This document shows positions 16,932 through 24,496 of a stretch of 44,487 bases of DNA, in pieces (the stretch's first letter is position 1; each line of letters opens with the position of its first letter). A program made the translations under genes and the position numbers. The notes under the pieces are model-generated. The model was not told the origin of the DNA. It did no database searches and worked only from the letters and a program-made list of their open reading frames with translations. The stretch comes from an uncultured bacterium (GTDB lineage: Bacteria; Patescibacteriota; Minisyncoccia; Phycocordibacterales; PALSA-1337): NCBI GenBank assembly GCA_903842025.1, contig CAIMKX010000040.1:1-44487 (forward strand), in the 5' to 3' direction.

Positions 16932-18038
16932 ATGAAACTGGAAATAAATTTTCAAAAGCTCAAAGAAACAGTTTTATTGATCGATAAAGTCGCCAATAAA
17001 CATTTAACTCTACCCGTCCTTTCTTGTATTCTTATAGAAGTCAAAAAGAACACTGCTATTTTCAAAGCTACCAATCTTGATGTTGGTATTGAGGTTTCTG
17101 TTCCAGTCAAAGCTAACGAGGATGGAGTCTTGGCTGTTCCGGCTTCAATCCTCTCTTCTTTTGTTTCCCAAATATTCAATGACAATCAAGTCGCCAAACT
17201 TGAGACTGTTTCCAATAATCTCAACCTGACAACCTCAAAATCCAAAGGCACGATCAAAACTGTGCCTTTTGAGGACTTTCCAAGCATTCCGCAGGTTGTT
17301 GATGGTCAAAGTTTTTCACTGGCGCCGGAGTTGTTCGTTAAAGGATTAAAGTCGGTTTGGTACAGCTCCTCAGTTTCGAGCGTCAAACCGGAATTATCCA
17401 GTGTCTATGTCTACAGCGACGGTAATAATCTGATATTTGCCGCTACTGATTCCTTCCGTTTGGCTGAAAAGAAGATAAAAACCTCCTCAACCTCGCGAAT
17501 CAGCGACATTTTGATTCCTTTTAAAAACATTCCCGATATTATTCGAGTTCTTGAGAATATGGGGGAGAATGCCGATATTCAACTCAGTAAGAACCTGATT
17601 TCTTTCAAGGCTCGCGATATTTATCTGGTTTCGCGTTTGATAGATGGAGTATTTCCGGATTACCGACAGATAATTCCCAAAAATTTCAGCACCGAAGCCG
17701 TTCTGCTTAAACAGGATCTAATAAATGCTTTAAAGATTTCGAATATCTTTTCTGATAAATTCAACCAGATTCACATGGTTGTGGATCCGAAAGGCAAGGT
17801 TTTCGAGGTTCAGACCAAAAACAACGATGTTGGCGAGAACAACACCACGGTTGATGCCGCCTTGACCGGTGAAAAGATCGAGATAAACTTCAACTATAAA
17901 TATGTCGCCGATTGTTTCCAGTCAATCGAGGCTGACAGCGTTTCTCTGCAGCTTAGTGGGGTCAATCGTCCGATGGTCATCCGGCCGGTTTCTGGCGACC
18001 AATCTTTCATGTATTTGGCCATGCCAATGAACAGGTAA
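16932..18038 (+). CDS. dnaN: DNA polymerase III subunit beta (sliding clamp)
   Basis: 368 aa, the usual length for the three-domain clamp. The start KLEINFQKLKETVLLIDKVANKHLTLPVLSCILIE, the middle DSFRLAEKKI and FPDYRQIIP, and the C-terminal MPMNR (where family members usually end MPMR) are all typical. It encircles DNA and tethers the polymerase. It follows dnaA and the oriC candidate and is followed after 1 nt by a short DciA-like gene. Confidence 0.96.
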   Translation: MKLEINFQKLKETVLLIDKVANKHLTLPVLSCILIEVKKNTAIFKATNLDVGIEVSVPVKANEDGVLAVPASILSSFVSQIFNDNQVAKLETVSNNLNLTTSKSKGTIKTVPFEDFPSIPQVVDGQSFSLAPELFVKGLKSVWYSSSVSSVKPELSSVYVYSDGNNLIFAATDSFRLAEKKIKTSSTSRISDILIPFKNIPDIIRVLENMGENADIQLSKNLISFKARDIYLVSRLIDGVFPDYRQIIPKNFSTEAVLLKQDLINALKISNIFSDKFNQIHMVVDPKGKVFEVQTKNNDVGENNTTVDAALTGEKIEINFNYKYVADCFQSIEADSVSLQLSGVNRPMVIRPVSGDQSFMYLAMPMNR

Positions 18039-18039
18039 T

Positions 18040-18288
18040 ATGTTCGGAATATCGGAATTCTTCAAAAAAGTCCAGAATTCTTTCACAAAGGAGGTGGTTT
18101 TGCGCACAACGATCAAAGAAATGATAAAGAAACATGTCGGGATCGATGTTCCTATAGAGAATATCGCGCCAAAGAACGGGATTGTTACATTAAAAAATAT
18201 CAGTCAGTCGGCAAGAACGGCGATATTTATCAAGAAAGAGAAGATATTAGAAGAATTGAAGGGGGAAAGGGTTGTTGATCTGAGATAA
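18040..18288 (+). CDS. Small protein after dnaN, possible DciA-like (DUF721) domain
   Basis: 82 aa. Starts one base after the dnaN stop, so it is translationally linked to it. N-terminal basic helix, then a fold-sized segment NGIVTLKNISQSARTAIFIKKEKILEEL that resembles the C-terminal KH-like part of DUF721/DciA proteins, which load the replicative helicase. In many bacteria a DUF721 gene lies near dnaA/dnaN-recF. The match is by pattern only and the protein is shorter than typical DciA, so the function is tentative. Confidence 0.6.
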   Translation: MFGISEFFKKVQNSFTKEVVLRTTIKEMIKKHVGIDVPIENIAPKNGIVTLKNISQSARTAIFIKKEKILEELKGERVVDLR

Positions 18289-18295
18289 AAATTCC

Positions 18296-18521
18296 TAAAA
18301 ATCCCCCGGCCTGTCGGCCACCCCCTTTTTCAAAGGGGGATCCACCAACGTACTGCTAATGTTGTACAGATCGTCATTGCTTAATTACTCTCTAGGTTAA
18401 AGATTAAACACAAAGAGTGTTTAGAACCATAGTGAGTAATATTTAAAAAATGGTTCGATGGAAAATCCTCCTTTGAAAAAGGAGGTGGCTCTGAGCGAAG
18501 CGAAGAGACGGAGGATTTTTG
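18296..18521. repeat. Family A paired palindromic repeat, intergenic
   Basis: Left half (AAAATCCCCC, GGCC-TGT-CGGCC hairpin, CCCCCTTTTTCAAAGGGGG) at 18296-18342 and inverted right half (GATGGAAAATCC, CCTTTGAAAAAGGAGG, GGAGGATTTTT) at 18464-18521 flank a diverged AT-rich spacer. It ends 3 bases from the PBP stop codon and lies between convergent genes, so it probably also works as a terminator. Confidence 0.85.
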
Positions 18522-18524
18522 GGA

Positions 18525-21050
18525 CTATTGCGTCACGAAATTCACCTCCGCCTGGCCTTTGTTGTAAACCGAGTCATAGATCGTGAATGATAGCGTATTG
18601 CTTTGGGATAGACTGCTTATATCGGATGGCACAAAAGAGAAATTGAGAGGATCCCTATCGGCAGTCAGGACATATTTGCCGTTGAGGTAGACGTCGGTCT
18701 TTTTGGCCGGATAAGAGCCTTGAACCTGAAGTTTGACGTACAATGTCTGGTTTGGATCGATCGTAGAACCGGATATCGGTGAGATCACGGAAATTTTCGG
18801 GGTCTTGTCGGGTGTGTGGATGTCATCACTAGCCGTTGGCGCCGCCAAGTTCGTCGTCTCTTTGAAATCGGGATGGGAAAGTTTCCAGTTGTCGAACCAT
18901 TTGCGGACCCCATATTCCCAATATTGATATTGCGAGTCTTGGCTCGGGTTTGTCGGGGCCGGGCCCAAAGGATTGTCTTTGTTGACCCACTGCAGGATCG
19001 TGTGGACATTGTCGAAAATGATCTCTTGTGTCGTTTCTGGGGGAGTAAATTGGGTGGCAAGCTTTCCGGAGACCGTGTCGATCTTGTAGGACGTGCCGCC
19101 TTGCCAAATGCCGCGCAGAACAGGTTTGCCGTCGGTGAGCGGGGCGGGAGGAATCTGGAAATCCTCAGGAGGGAAGTTTTTGGCCGCTTGGGACATGAAT
19201 GCTCCCCAGAGAGGAGAGATGATGAGACCGGCGACATTGTGTTCCATCGGCGTGTTGTCGTTGTTTCCGGCCCAAGCCCCGACGACAAGATTCGGCGTAT
19301 AGCCGATAGTCCAGACATCGCGATAGTCGTTGGTTGTACCGGTCTTGATGGCAACTTTGCGGCCGGTGCTATCGGCGATCGGTTTCAAACTGTCCATCCT
19401 GACTGTATTGTCCGAAAGGATGCTGGAAATATCCCTGGCGATCGGCGCGTCCAGTTCCTGTATCGAGTTGGTTGTGGATTTTTCCAAAACGTTACCTTTG
19501 CTGTCATCTACTTCAAGTATCGATCGGCTTTGATTCCTGATGCCATCGTTGGCGAAAACTCCGTAAGCACCTGTTATTTCCAATAGGCTTACTTCACCGC
19601 CGCCGAGCACAAGCGTCAGGCCGTAACGATTGGGATCATTTAGGCTTGTTATGCCCAAATCATGGGCTGTTTGGATCGATTCCGGTATTCCTGCCAGATA
19701 AAGAGCCTTCACCGCCGGAATATTTCGGGATTGGGCCAAAGCCTGACGGATCGTGAGGGGTCCTTCAAAGATATTGTCATATTCTCCAGGCTTGTAGCAG
19801 ACTTTGGCCGGATCATCACTCGGATTCATCGGTTTGCCTTCAGGTGTACAATATGTTGAAAATTCAGTTTCGGCGTCAAATAATATCGTTTCCGGAGTGT
19901 AACCTTTCTTGAACAGAGTTGAATAGACGAAAGGTTTGAAGGTTGAACCGGGCTGTCTTTGGGCCAAAGCGATGTTGAAATTCCCGTCGATGTCTTTGCT
20001 GAAGTAGTCTTTTGAGCCGACCATGGTCAGAATATCACCAGTTTTGGGATCTACGGCAACAATAGCCTCGTTGGTTGCTTTAAAATTGGTCTTGAGCGAC
20101 GGGGCAAATTTGGCGATGACTCCCTCGGCTTTTTGCTGAAGTCCGTAATCCAGGGTCGTCAAAACACGAAGACCGCCATTGTTTACCGCATCCTCCCCGT
20201 ATTTTTGGACCAGATAATCCCGGACATACATCACGAAATGGGGAGCCCGAATGCCGCCGGCCTCTTTGGACAGGAATTGAACTTTTTCCTTAAGCGCCGT
20301 GTCATAATCGGCCACAGAGATCATCCCCAGACTTTTCATCCGATCCAAAACCAATTTTCGCCTGGCATCCAGGGCGGTCCGATGTGTTCCGTATGGCGAG
20401 TAGTAAGTAGGCGCTTGCGGAATGGCCGCAAGATAGGAAGCCTGCGCCAAGGAAAGATCCTTGGCTGACTTGCCGAAGAAAGCCTGGCTGGCTTCCTCGA
20501 CGCCATAGATTGTGCCGCCATAAGATGACTCGTTGAGGTAAGTTTCCAAAATCTGGTCTTTCGTCAGAATCTTGGTCAATTTGATGGCCAAAACGAATTC
20601 TTTGATCTTGCGGGTCACAGTCTTGTCCTGTGTCAACAGGGAATTCTTCACGACCTGCTGGGTGATCGTCGAAGCCCCCTGGCTATAGTCTCCGGAAATG
20701 AAGTCGGCGATGACGGCGCGCAGGATGGAAGTTGGCTCAATGCCGATATTGTGGTAAAAATTGGAGTCTTCGATGGCTATGGTCCCGAGCTGGACGTATT
20801 TGGAAATGTCCGCAAGGGCGACAACTGTCAGTTTGGCGTTGGATCCGGTGTCGTAGAGCAGGATCGTGCCGGTCCGATCATAAATTTTTGTCGATTCGAC
20901 GATCTTCCGATTTTGGAACGAATTCAGATCCGGCATTTGCAGGGTCGCTACCCAGAGGGCTCCGAGGCCGACAACAATCAGTATTATTGAAACCACCAGC
21001 AAAATCAGCGATTTGGCGGCGCGGAACCTCTTTTTATGTCGGGGAGACAT
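18525..21050 (-). CDS. Penicillin-binding protein 1A, bifunctional
   Basis: 841 aa. Polymerises and cross-links peptidoglycan at the outer face of the membrane. Short basic cytoplasmic end, membrane anchor (about 13-36), glycosyltransferase domain about 55-235 with the catalytic EDSNFYHN motif and GASTITQQVVKN, then a transpeptidase domain with STFK (active serine, near residue 366), SRN and KTGT (near residue 570). The C-terminal 100 residues form an Ig-like module (ISPISGSTIDPNQTLYVKL). All active-site motifs are intact. An extended -10 box (TGCTATAAT, reverse strand, 21065-21057) lies 6 nt before the ATG. Confidence 0.95.
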   Translation of the reverse strand: MSPRHKKRFRAAKSLILLVVSIILIVVGLGALWVATLQMPDLNSFQNRKIVESTKIYDRTGTILLYDTGSNAKLTVVALADISKYVQLGTIAIEDSNFYHNIGIEPTSILRAVIADFISGDYSQGASTITQQVVKNSLLTQDKTVTRKIKEFVLAIKLTKILTKDQILETYLNESSYGGTIYGVEEASQAFFGKSAKDLSLAQASYLAAIPQAPTYYSPYGTHRTALDARRKLVLDRMKSLGMISVADYDTALKEKVQFLSKEAGGIRAPHFVMYVRDYLVQKYGEDAVNNGGLRVLTTLDYGLQQKAEGVIAKFAPSLKTNFKATNEAIVAVDPKTGDILTMVGSKDYFSKDIDGNFNIALAQRQPGSTFKPFVYSTLFKKGYTPETILFDAETEFSTYCTPEGKPMNPSDDPAKVCYKPGEYDNIFEGPLTIRQALAQSRNIPAVKALYLAGIPESIQTAHDLGITSLNDPNRYGLTLVLGGGEVSLLEITGAYGVFANDGIRNQSRSILEVDDSKGNVLEKSTTNSIQELDAPIARDISSILSDNTVRMDSLKPIADSTGRKVAIKTGTTNDYRDVWTIGYTPNLVVGAWAGNNDNTPMEHNVAGLIISPLWGAFMSQAAKNFPPEDFQIPPAPLTDGKPVLRGIWQGGTSYKIDTVSGKLATQFTPPETTQEIIFDNVHTILQWVNKDNPLGPAPTNPSQDSQYQYWEYGVRKWFDNWKLSHPDFKETTNLAAPTASDDIHTPDKTPKISVISPISGSTIDPNQTLYVKLQVQGSYPAKKTDVYLNGKYVLTADRDPLNFSFVPSDISSLSQSNTLSFTIYDSVYNKGQAEVNFVTQ

Positions 21051-21056
21051 GCGATT

Positions 21057-21065
21057 ATTATAGCA
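21057..21065 (-). promoter_or_regulatory. Extended -10 box for PBP1A gene
   Basis: Reverse strand TGCTATAAT, 6 nt before the ATG at 21050; no Shine-Dalgarno sequence, so the transcript should start at the start codon. Confidence 0.6.
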
Positions 21066-21071
21066 GAAAAG

Positions 21072-21190
21072 AATTTCTAATTAACCTAATTACTAATTTC
21101 TAAGAAATGACCAAGCACCAAATCCCAATAACTAATTAGTTATTGGGATTTGGTTATTTCTTAGAAATTAGGTCAATTAGAAATTAGAAA
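21072..21190. repeat. AT-rich 119-bp imperfect palindrome
   Basis: Two arms rich in AATTTCTAAGAAAT and CCAAATCCCAATAACTAA and their complements meet at about 21134, with only small mismatches. It lies between two leftward genes. Similar AT-rich word repeats fill the spacers of the family B repeats at both window ends, so this may be a related palindrome without the GC-rich ends. Confidence 0.8.
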
Positions 21191-21198
21191 TTTCCTTA

Positions 21199-21483
21199 TC
21201 ACTGTTCCCACTTGTCACCAAAGGGGTTTAACTCATCGTCATCCAAGGTTACTTCATCCGCTGCCGCTTCTTCGGCGTCCTCGGCGACGGTTGATTCGTC
21301 GTCGGCTTTTTCTTCGACAATAGCCGTTTCGATGACGTCTTCCGGAATTTCTATTTCTAGAGGCTTCTTTGACTTTACCACATCGATCATCACAGCTTCG
21401 CCATCCTCTTCTTTGGCTACGCTTTCCGCCGGTTTGCTTCGGGTCTTTATAAGTTTTTGATGCGGAGTTTTTGTCCGTAACAT
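21199..21483 (-). CDS. Small acidic protein, unknown function
   Basis: 94 aa. Basic first 22 residues (MLRTKTPHQKLIKTRSKP) and a very acidic, Ala/Glu/Asp-rich remainder, ending in a defined motif (DDDELNPFGDKWEQ). No domain recognised; the acidic part is probably disordered. A separate reading frame on the same strand overlaps it, but this one has the better-defined C-terminus. Stands alone between the palindrome and ruvC. Confidence 0.55.
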   Translation of the reverse strand: MLRTKTPHQKLIKTRSKPAESVAKEEDGEAVMIDVVKSKKPLEIEIPEDVIETAIVEEKADDESTVAEDAEEAAADEVTLDDDELNPFGDKWEQ

Positions 21484-21555
21484 AGGCTTTGGTTTTACTG
21501 TTAAACTTGTGACTATGTTTTAGCAAACTGTATGATTTTTGCAAACTGTGGATAT

Positions 21556-22032
21556 CTATTTCTTGTTGATGGCCGAGTGAGTCAGGGCCACGGCAATAGC
21601 GTCATATTCGTCATCCAAAGCTTTTTTGTCCGGCAAAACGATCAAGAGTCGGACCATTTTTACCATTCTGGTCTTGTCGCTTGTTCCGTCGCCGGTAATG
21701 GCGCATTTGATCTCCATCGGACTGTATTCAAAAATGGGAATTTCTCTTTTGATCGCCTCGTAGATGATGATGCCGCGGGCTTCGGCCACTCGCATGGCCG
21801 TTTTTTGGTTGGTGCTCAAAAAAAGCGTTTCCATGGCCATGACATTTGGCTTGAATCGGTCCAGGACCCTGGATATCTCCTGACCTATCCGATGTAATCT
21901 CAGGTATATTGGATCTTTCGAGGAAGTTTGAAGACAGGTCGAATATAGAACGGCTTCTTTGCCGCGCTCAGGTTTCTCTATTACAGCCAGACCGAGACGG
22001 TCATAGCCAGGGTCGATGCCGAGGATTTTCAT
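21556..22032 (-). CDS. ruvC: Holliday junction resolvase RuvC
   Basis: 158 aa endonuclease that cuts Holliday junctions in complex with RuvAB. Starts KILGIDPGYDRLGLAVIE with the first catalytic Asp; METLF carries the catalytic Glu; the C-terminal DEYDAIAVALTH carries the last acidic residues. The start codon overlaps the yebC stop by one base (TAATG), so both are co-translated. ruvB lies upstream on the same strand beyond a repeat; ruvA is not in the window. Confidence 0.95.
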   Translation of the reverse strand: MKILGIDPGYDRLGLAVIEKPERGKEAVLYSTCLQTSSKDPIYLRLHRIGQEISRVLDRFKPNVMAMETLFLSTNQKTAMRVAEARGIIIYEAIKREIPIFEYSPMEIKCAITGDGTSDKTRMVKMVRLLIVLPDKKALDDEYDAIAVALTHSAINKK

Positions 22033-22562
22033 TATTCCGCGTTCGTGAACACCTCCTGTACGTCTTCATTGTTCTCCAAATCTTCAACAAGCTTTGAAAG
22101 CAATTCAATGTCGGCATCTTCAAGTGGCATTGTCGTCGTCGCTGTCCAACCTTCATGGGTCTTTTGGAAAGCCCAAGAGGCACTGCCTGGTGAAGCCAAT
22201 TCAAATCCATTCAAAGAGAGAATGTGTTTGATCTCCTGCGCGGCCTTATTACGATTATCCGTCAGGACAGAAATGAGAACAGCGACACCGCCAGGCCCGT
22301 AAGTTTCATAGGTAATATTCTCCATCGCCGCACTGTTATCGGTCAGGGCCTTCTTGACCGCGCGATCGATCGTATCATTGGGCATATTTTCTTTGCGAGC
22401 TTTATCGATAGCGGCCGCCAATCCTGGGGAAGTCAGGTTGCCTTTGGCCGATTTGGCTTCAACGGTGATCAATCGGACCAGTTTACCGAAATGCTGGCTC
22501 TTCTGCGCATCATTCTTGGCCTTGAGATGTTTAATTTTGGAAAATTTGTTGTGTCCGGACAT
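22032..22562 (-). CDS. yebC: YebC/PmpR family protein, shortened form
   Basis: 176 aa, against about 240 in most bacteria. The N-terminal signature SGHNKFSKIKHLKAKNDAQKSQ matches the usual AGHSKWANIKHRKA pattern. ITYETYGPGGVAVLI and the end LEDNEDVQEVF-like segment are present, but about 60 residues of the second domain are missing between ASWAFQKTHEG and the C-terminal helix. YebC proteins act as translation factors helping ribosomes through difficult stretches, or as transcription regulators. Co-translated with ruvC, an order common in bacteria. Confidence 0.9.
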   Translation of the reverse strand: MSGHNKFSKIKHLKAKNDAQKSQHFGKLVRLITVEAKSAKGNLTSPGLAAAIDKARKENMPNDTIDRAVKKALTDNSAAMENITYETYGPGGVAVLISVLTDNRNKAAQEIKHILSLNGFELASPGSASWAFQKTHEGWTATTTMPLEDADIELLSKLVEDLENNEDVQEVFTNAE

Positions 22563-22582
22563 GGTGGTTAAGTTAAGTTATT

Positions 22583-22750
22583 AAAAAATCCCCCGCCCCT
22601 CGCTTCGCTTCGGGGCACCCCCTTTTCCAAAGGGGGATTTTCCATCAGACTCGCTATGATTTTCTAAGTGAATATTTTATTGAATTTCTCTCTATTACCA
22701 AAGAATCTCGTTGGAGGATCCCCCTTTGGAAAAGGGGGTGGGGGATTTTT
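22583..22750. repeat. Family A paired palindromic repeat, intergenic
   Basis: Halves at 22583-22636 and 22715-22750 in inverted orientation. The spacer (ATTTTCCATCAGACTCG to ATCTCGTTGGAGGATCC) is the reverse complement of a close relative of the spacers inside polA. This is the intergenic copy that proves the polA insertions belong to a mobile family. Lies between the yebC and ruvB genes. Confidence 0.9.
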
Positions 22751-22770
22751 AAGATTAAGTTTGGATATTA

Positions 22771-23781
22771 TCATAGTAATTTGGCTGCTCCCTTAATTTT
22801 CAAATGCCCATAAGCTTTATCTGTAGCTATCCTACCTCTTGGAGTTCTTTCGAGCAATCCTAGCCTGATCAGATACGGTTCGTAAACCTCTTCAATAGTC
22901 GCTTGTTCTTCAGAAAGTGCGGCTGCAATTGTATTTAACCCTACAGGTCCGCCGTTGAACTTATTTATGAGAGTTTTTAGAATATCACGGTCGGCATTAT
23001 TCAAGCCAAGAATGTCGATGCCAAGAAGATCAAGGGCTTGATCGACCATATCCTTGGTCAAGGAAGTTTTCTTGATCTGGGCGTAGTCTCGGCAACGCTT
23101 CAGGTAATAATTGGCTGTGCGGGGCGTAAAGCGCGAACGGACAGCTATTTCATTGACGGCGTCCTTCTCTATATCTATACCCAGAATTTTGGCCGAGCGT
23201 TTGATAATCTGTTGGATCTCTTCTTCGGAATAAAATTCTAGCTTAAAGACTCCTCCGGAAAATCTGGAGCGCAATGGCGAAGAGATCATCGCTATCCTTG
23301 TCGTGGCGGCGATAAGGGTGAAAGAGGGAAGGTCCAATTCGATCGTGCGGGCCGAGGGACCTTTGCCGATAATAATGTTTAAAGTGCCGGTTTCCATGGC
23401 TGGATACAGGACTTCTTCAATTGCTTTGTTTAATCGATGGATCTCGTCTATGAAGAGAATGTCGCCGGCTGAAAGATTGGTCAGAACGGAAGCTAGGTCG
23501 CCAACTTTCATGATGGCCGGACCGGAAGTGACTTTCATCTGGGCACCGGTCTCTTTGGCGATCAGATGGGCCAAAGTCGTCTTGCCGAGTCCGGGCGGAC
23601 CGTAAAAAAGGATGTGTTCCGGCGGGTGCGATCGCTCCTTGGCGGCTGTAAGAAGTATGTTAAGATTGTCTTTTATATTCTTCTGGCCGATGTATTCGTC
23701 CCATTGGGAAGGGCGGAGGGTTTGGTCGAGAAACCCCGTTTCTTTGTCGGTATCGGGAGCCTTTTTGGAAATGCTTGACAT
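22771..23781 (-). CDS. ruvB: Holliday junction branch migration helicase RuvB
   Basis: 336 aa AAA+ motor that drives branch migration with RuvA. LRPSQWDEYIGQKNIKDNL start, P-loop GPPGLGKTTLAH, Walker B LFIDEIHRLNK, sensor 1 IAATTRIAMISSPLRSRF, and a C-terminal winged helix (EPYLIRLGLLERTPRGRIAT). All are canonical. The first codons overlap the -35 box of a promoter pointing the other way toward a structured RNA candidate. Confidence 0.96.
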   Translation of the reverse strand: MSSISKKAPDTDKETGFLDQTLRPSQWDEYIGQKNIKDNLNILLTAAKERSHPPEHILFYGPPGLGKTTLAHLIAKETGAQMKVTSGPAIMKVGDLASVLTNLSAGDILFIDEIHRLNKAIEEVLYPAMETGTLNIIIGKGPSARTIELDLPSFTLIAATTRIAMISSPLRSRFSGGVFKLEFYSEEEIQQIIKRSAKILGIDIEKDAVNEIAVRSRFTPRTANYYLKRCRDYAQIKKTSLTKDMVDQALDLLGIDILGLNNADRDILKTLINKFNGGPVGLNTIAAALSEEQATIEEVYEPYLIRLGLLERTPRGRIATDKAYGHLKIKGAAKLL

Positions 23782-23803
23782 TTGTGATGGTGTATGCTAG
23801 TAT
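23775..23803 (+). promoter_or_regulatory. Strong promoter for the structured RNA candidate
   Basis: TTGACA at 23775-23780, a 17-nt spacer and TAGTAT at 23798-23803 preceded by TGC (extended -10). It points right, away from ruvB, and predicts a start near 23810 with no protein gene downstream on that strand. Confidence 0.65.
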
Positions 23804-23809
23804 GGCGGA

Positions 23810-24040
23810 GTAACGAGTGAAAGTCATAAAAATAGCCCCAAGCACATTCGAGCTCGGAAACCTCTAAGCAATGGCCTTCCCAGGTTTGGGTATAGTTCTA
23901 AGGACATTCTGGTTGTAAGACTTCGGTCTTACTTACTGGTGTTATCCTCGGGACTCTACCTCGCATAACGCATCACGCGATATGATATTGCTTAGAGATT
24001 CTCGCTCTCGAACTCTAATTCAATAGCGCGGGTCTCTCTA
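23810..24040 (+). ncRNA. Rod-shaped structured RNA, 6S RNA candidate
   Basis: Downstream of a near-consensus promoter, 23848-23873 pairs with 23987-24012 (TCTAAGCAAT/ATTGCTTAGA perfect, outer part with mismatches, TTCGAG/CTCGAA at the ends). Then comes an asymmetric bubble whose 3' strand holds a mini hairpin (CGC-ATCA-CGCG), a second stem (GGTATAGTTC with GGGACTCTACC) and a tip hairpin GTAAGAC-TTCG-GTCTTAC at 23916-23933. The UUCG loop closed by C-G supports the plus strand. Closing stem, central bubble and upper stem match the 6S RNA shape, which traps RNA polymerase by mimicking an open promoter. No sequence match could be tested and the 3' end is not certain. Confidence 0.5.
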
Positions 24041-24142
24041 TCTTTTTCTTTCCGCATCCTAGCGCTGTCCACAGGAAAAAAGCAATTGACAAGGTTGATT
24101 TAATCCTGTTTTAACGTAGTTGGATATACCCTAAAATGAATA

Positions 24143-24487
24143 TCAGAGATGAGGTATTTCTTTGATGCCTTTGACGTTGGCCTTGCGAAGTATTTTTGAT
24201 TGTTCTCGCGCAACTTCCTCCAGTTTATGTTGTTCGGTTGCTATTTTTCTCTGATCCTCCATCTCTTTTTGTTTCAGACTTGGCATTTCCCGGTCCAATT
24301 GTTTCAATTCAGTAGTCTTAAGCTCCAACTGCTTCTTTAATTCCGCAATTTCTTGAATCAAGTGCGGCTTCTTTTCCTCATGTTCTTTCAATTGGGCTTG
24401 AAGCGCTTTATATTCACCGGTAATCCGGTTAAGTTCCTGTTTGAATTCTTGGCTGGCCTTTTCAAAATCTCTGTCAAATGTTTGCAT
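24143..24487 (-). CDS. Coiled-coil protein downstream of pilB-type ATPase
   Basis: 114 aa, almost entirely charged heptad-like coiled coil (FKQELNRITGEYKALQAQLKEHEEK, KKQLELKTTELKQLDREM), no membrane segment or cysteine. It starts 9 nt after the pilB-type gene and is probably translated with it. It may be a partner or regulator of the ATPase; no family recognised. Confidence 0.7.
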   Translation of the reverse strand: MQTFDRDFEKASQEFKQELNRITGEYKALQAQLKEHEEKKPHLIQEIAELKKQLELKTTELKQLDREMPSLKQKEMEDQRKIATEQHKLEEVAREQSKILRKANVKGIKEIPHL

Positions 24488-24496
24488 ATTGTTAAA

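Noticed and set aside
18816-19586. Long reading frame opposite the PBP1A gene (256 aa), and a 220-aa one opposite dnaA (15541-16203)
   Set aside because: Antisense shadows of genes with intact catalytic motifs; no independent domain pattern or start signal.
23810-24040. RNase P RNA, tmRNA or SRP RNA in the ruvB-pilB spacer
   Set aside because: The GAGTGAAAGTC near the start resembles an RNase P motif, but the 3' partner is absent; no tmRNA tag or acceptor end and no SRP GGAAGCAG loop were found.
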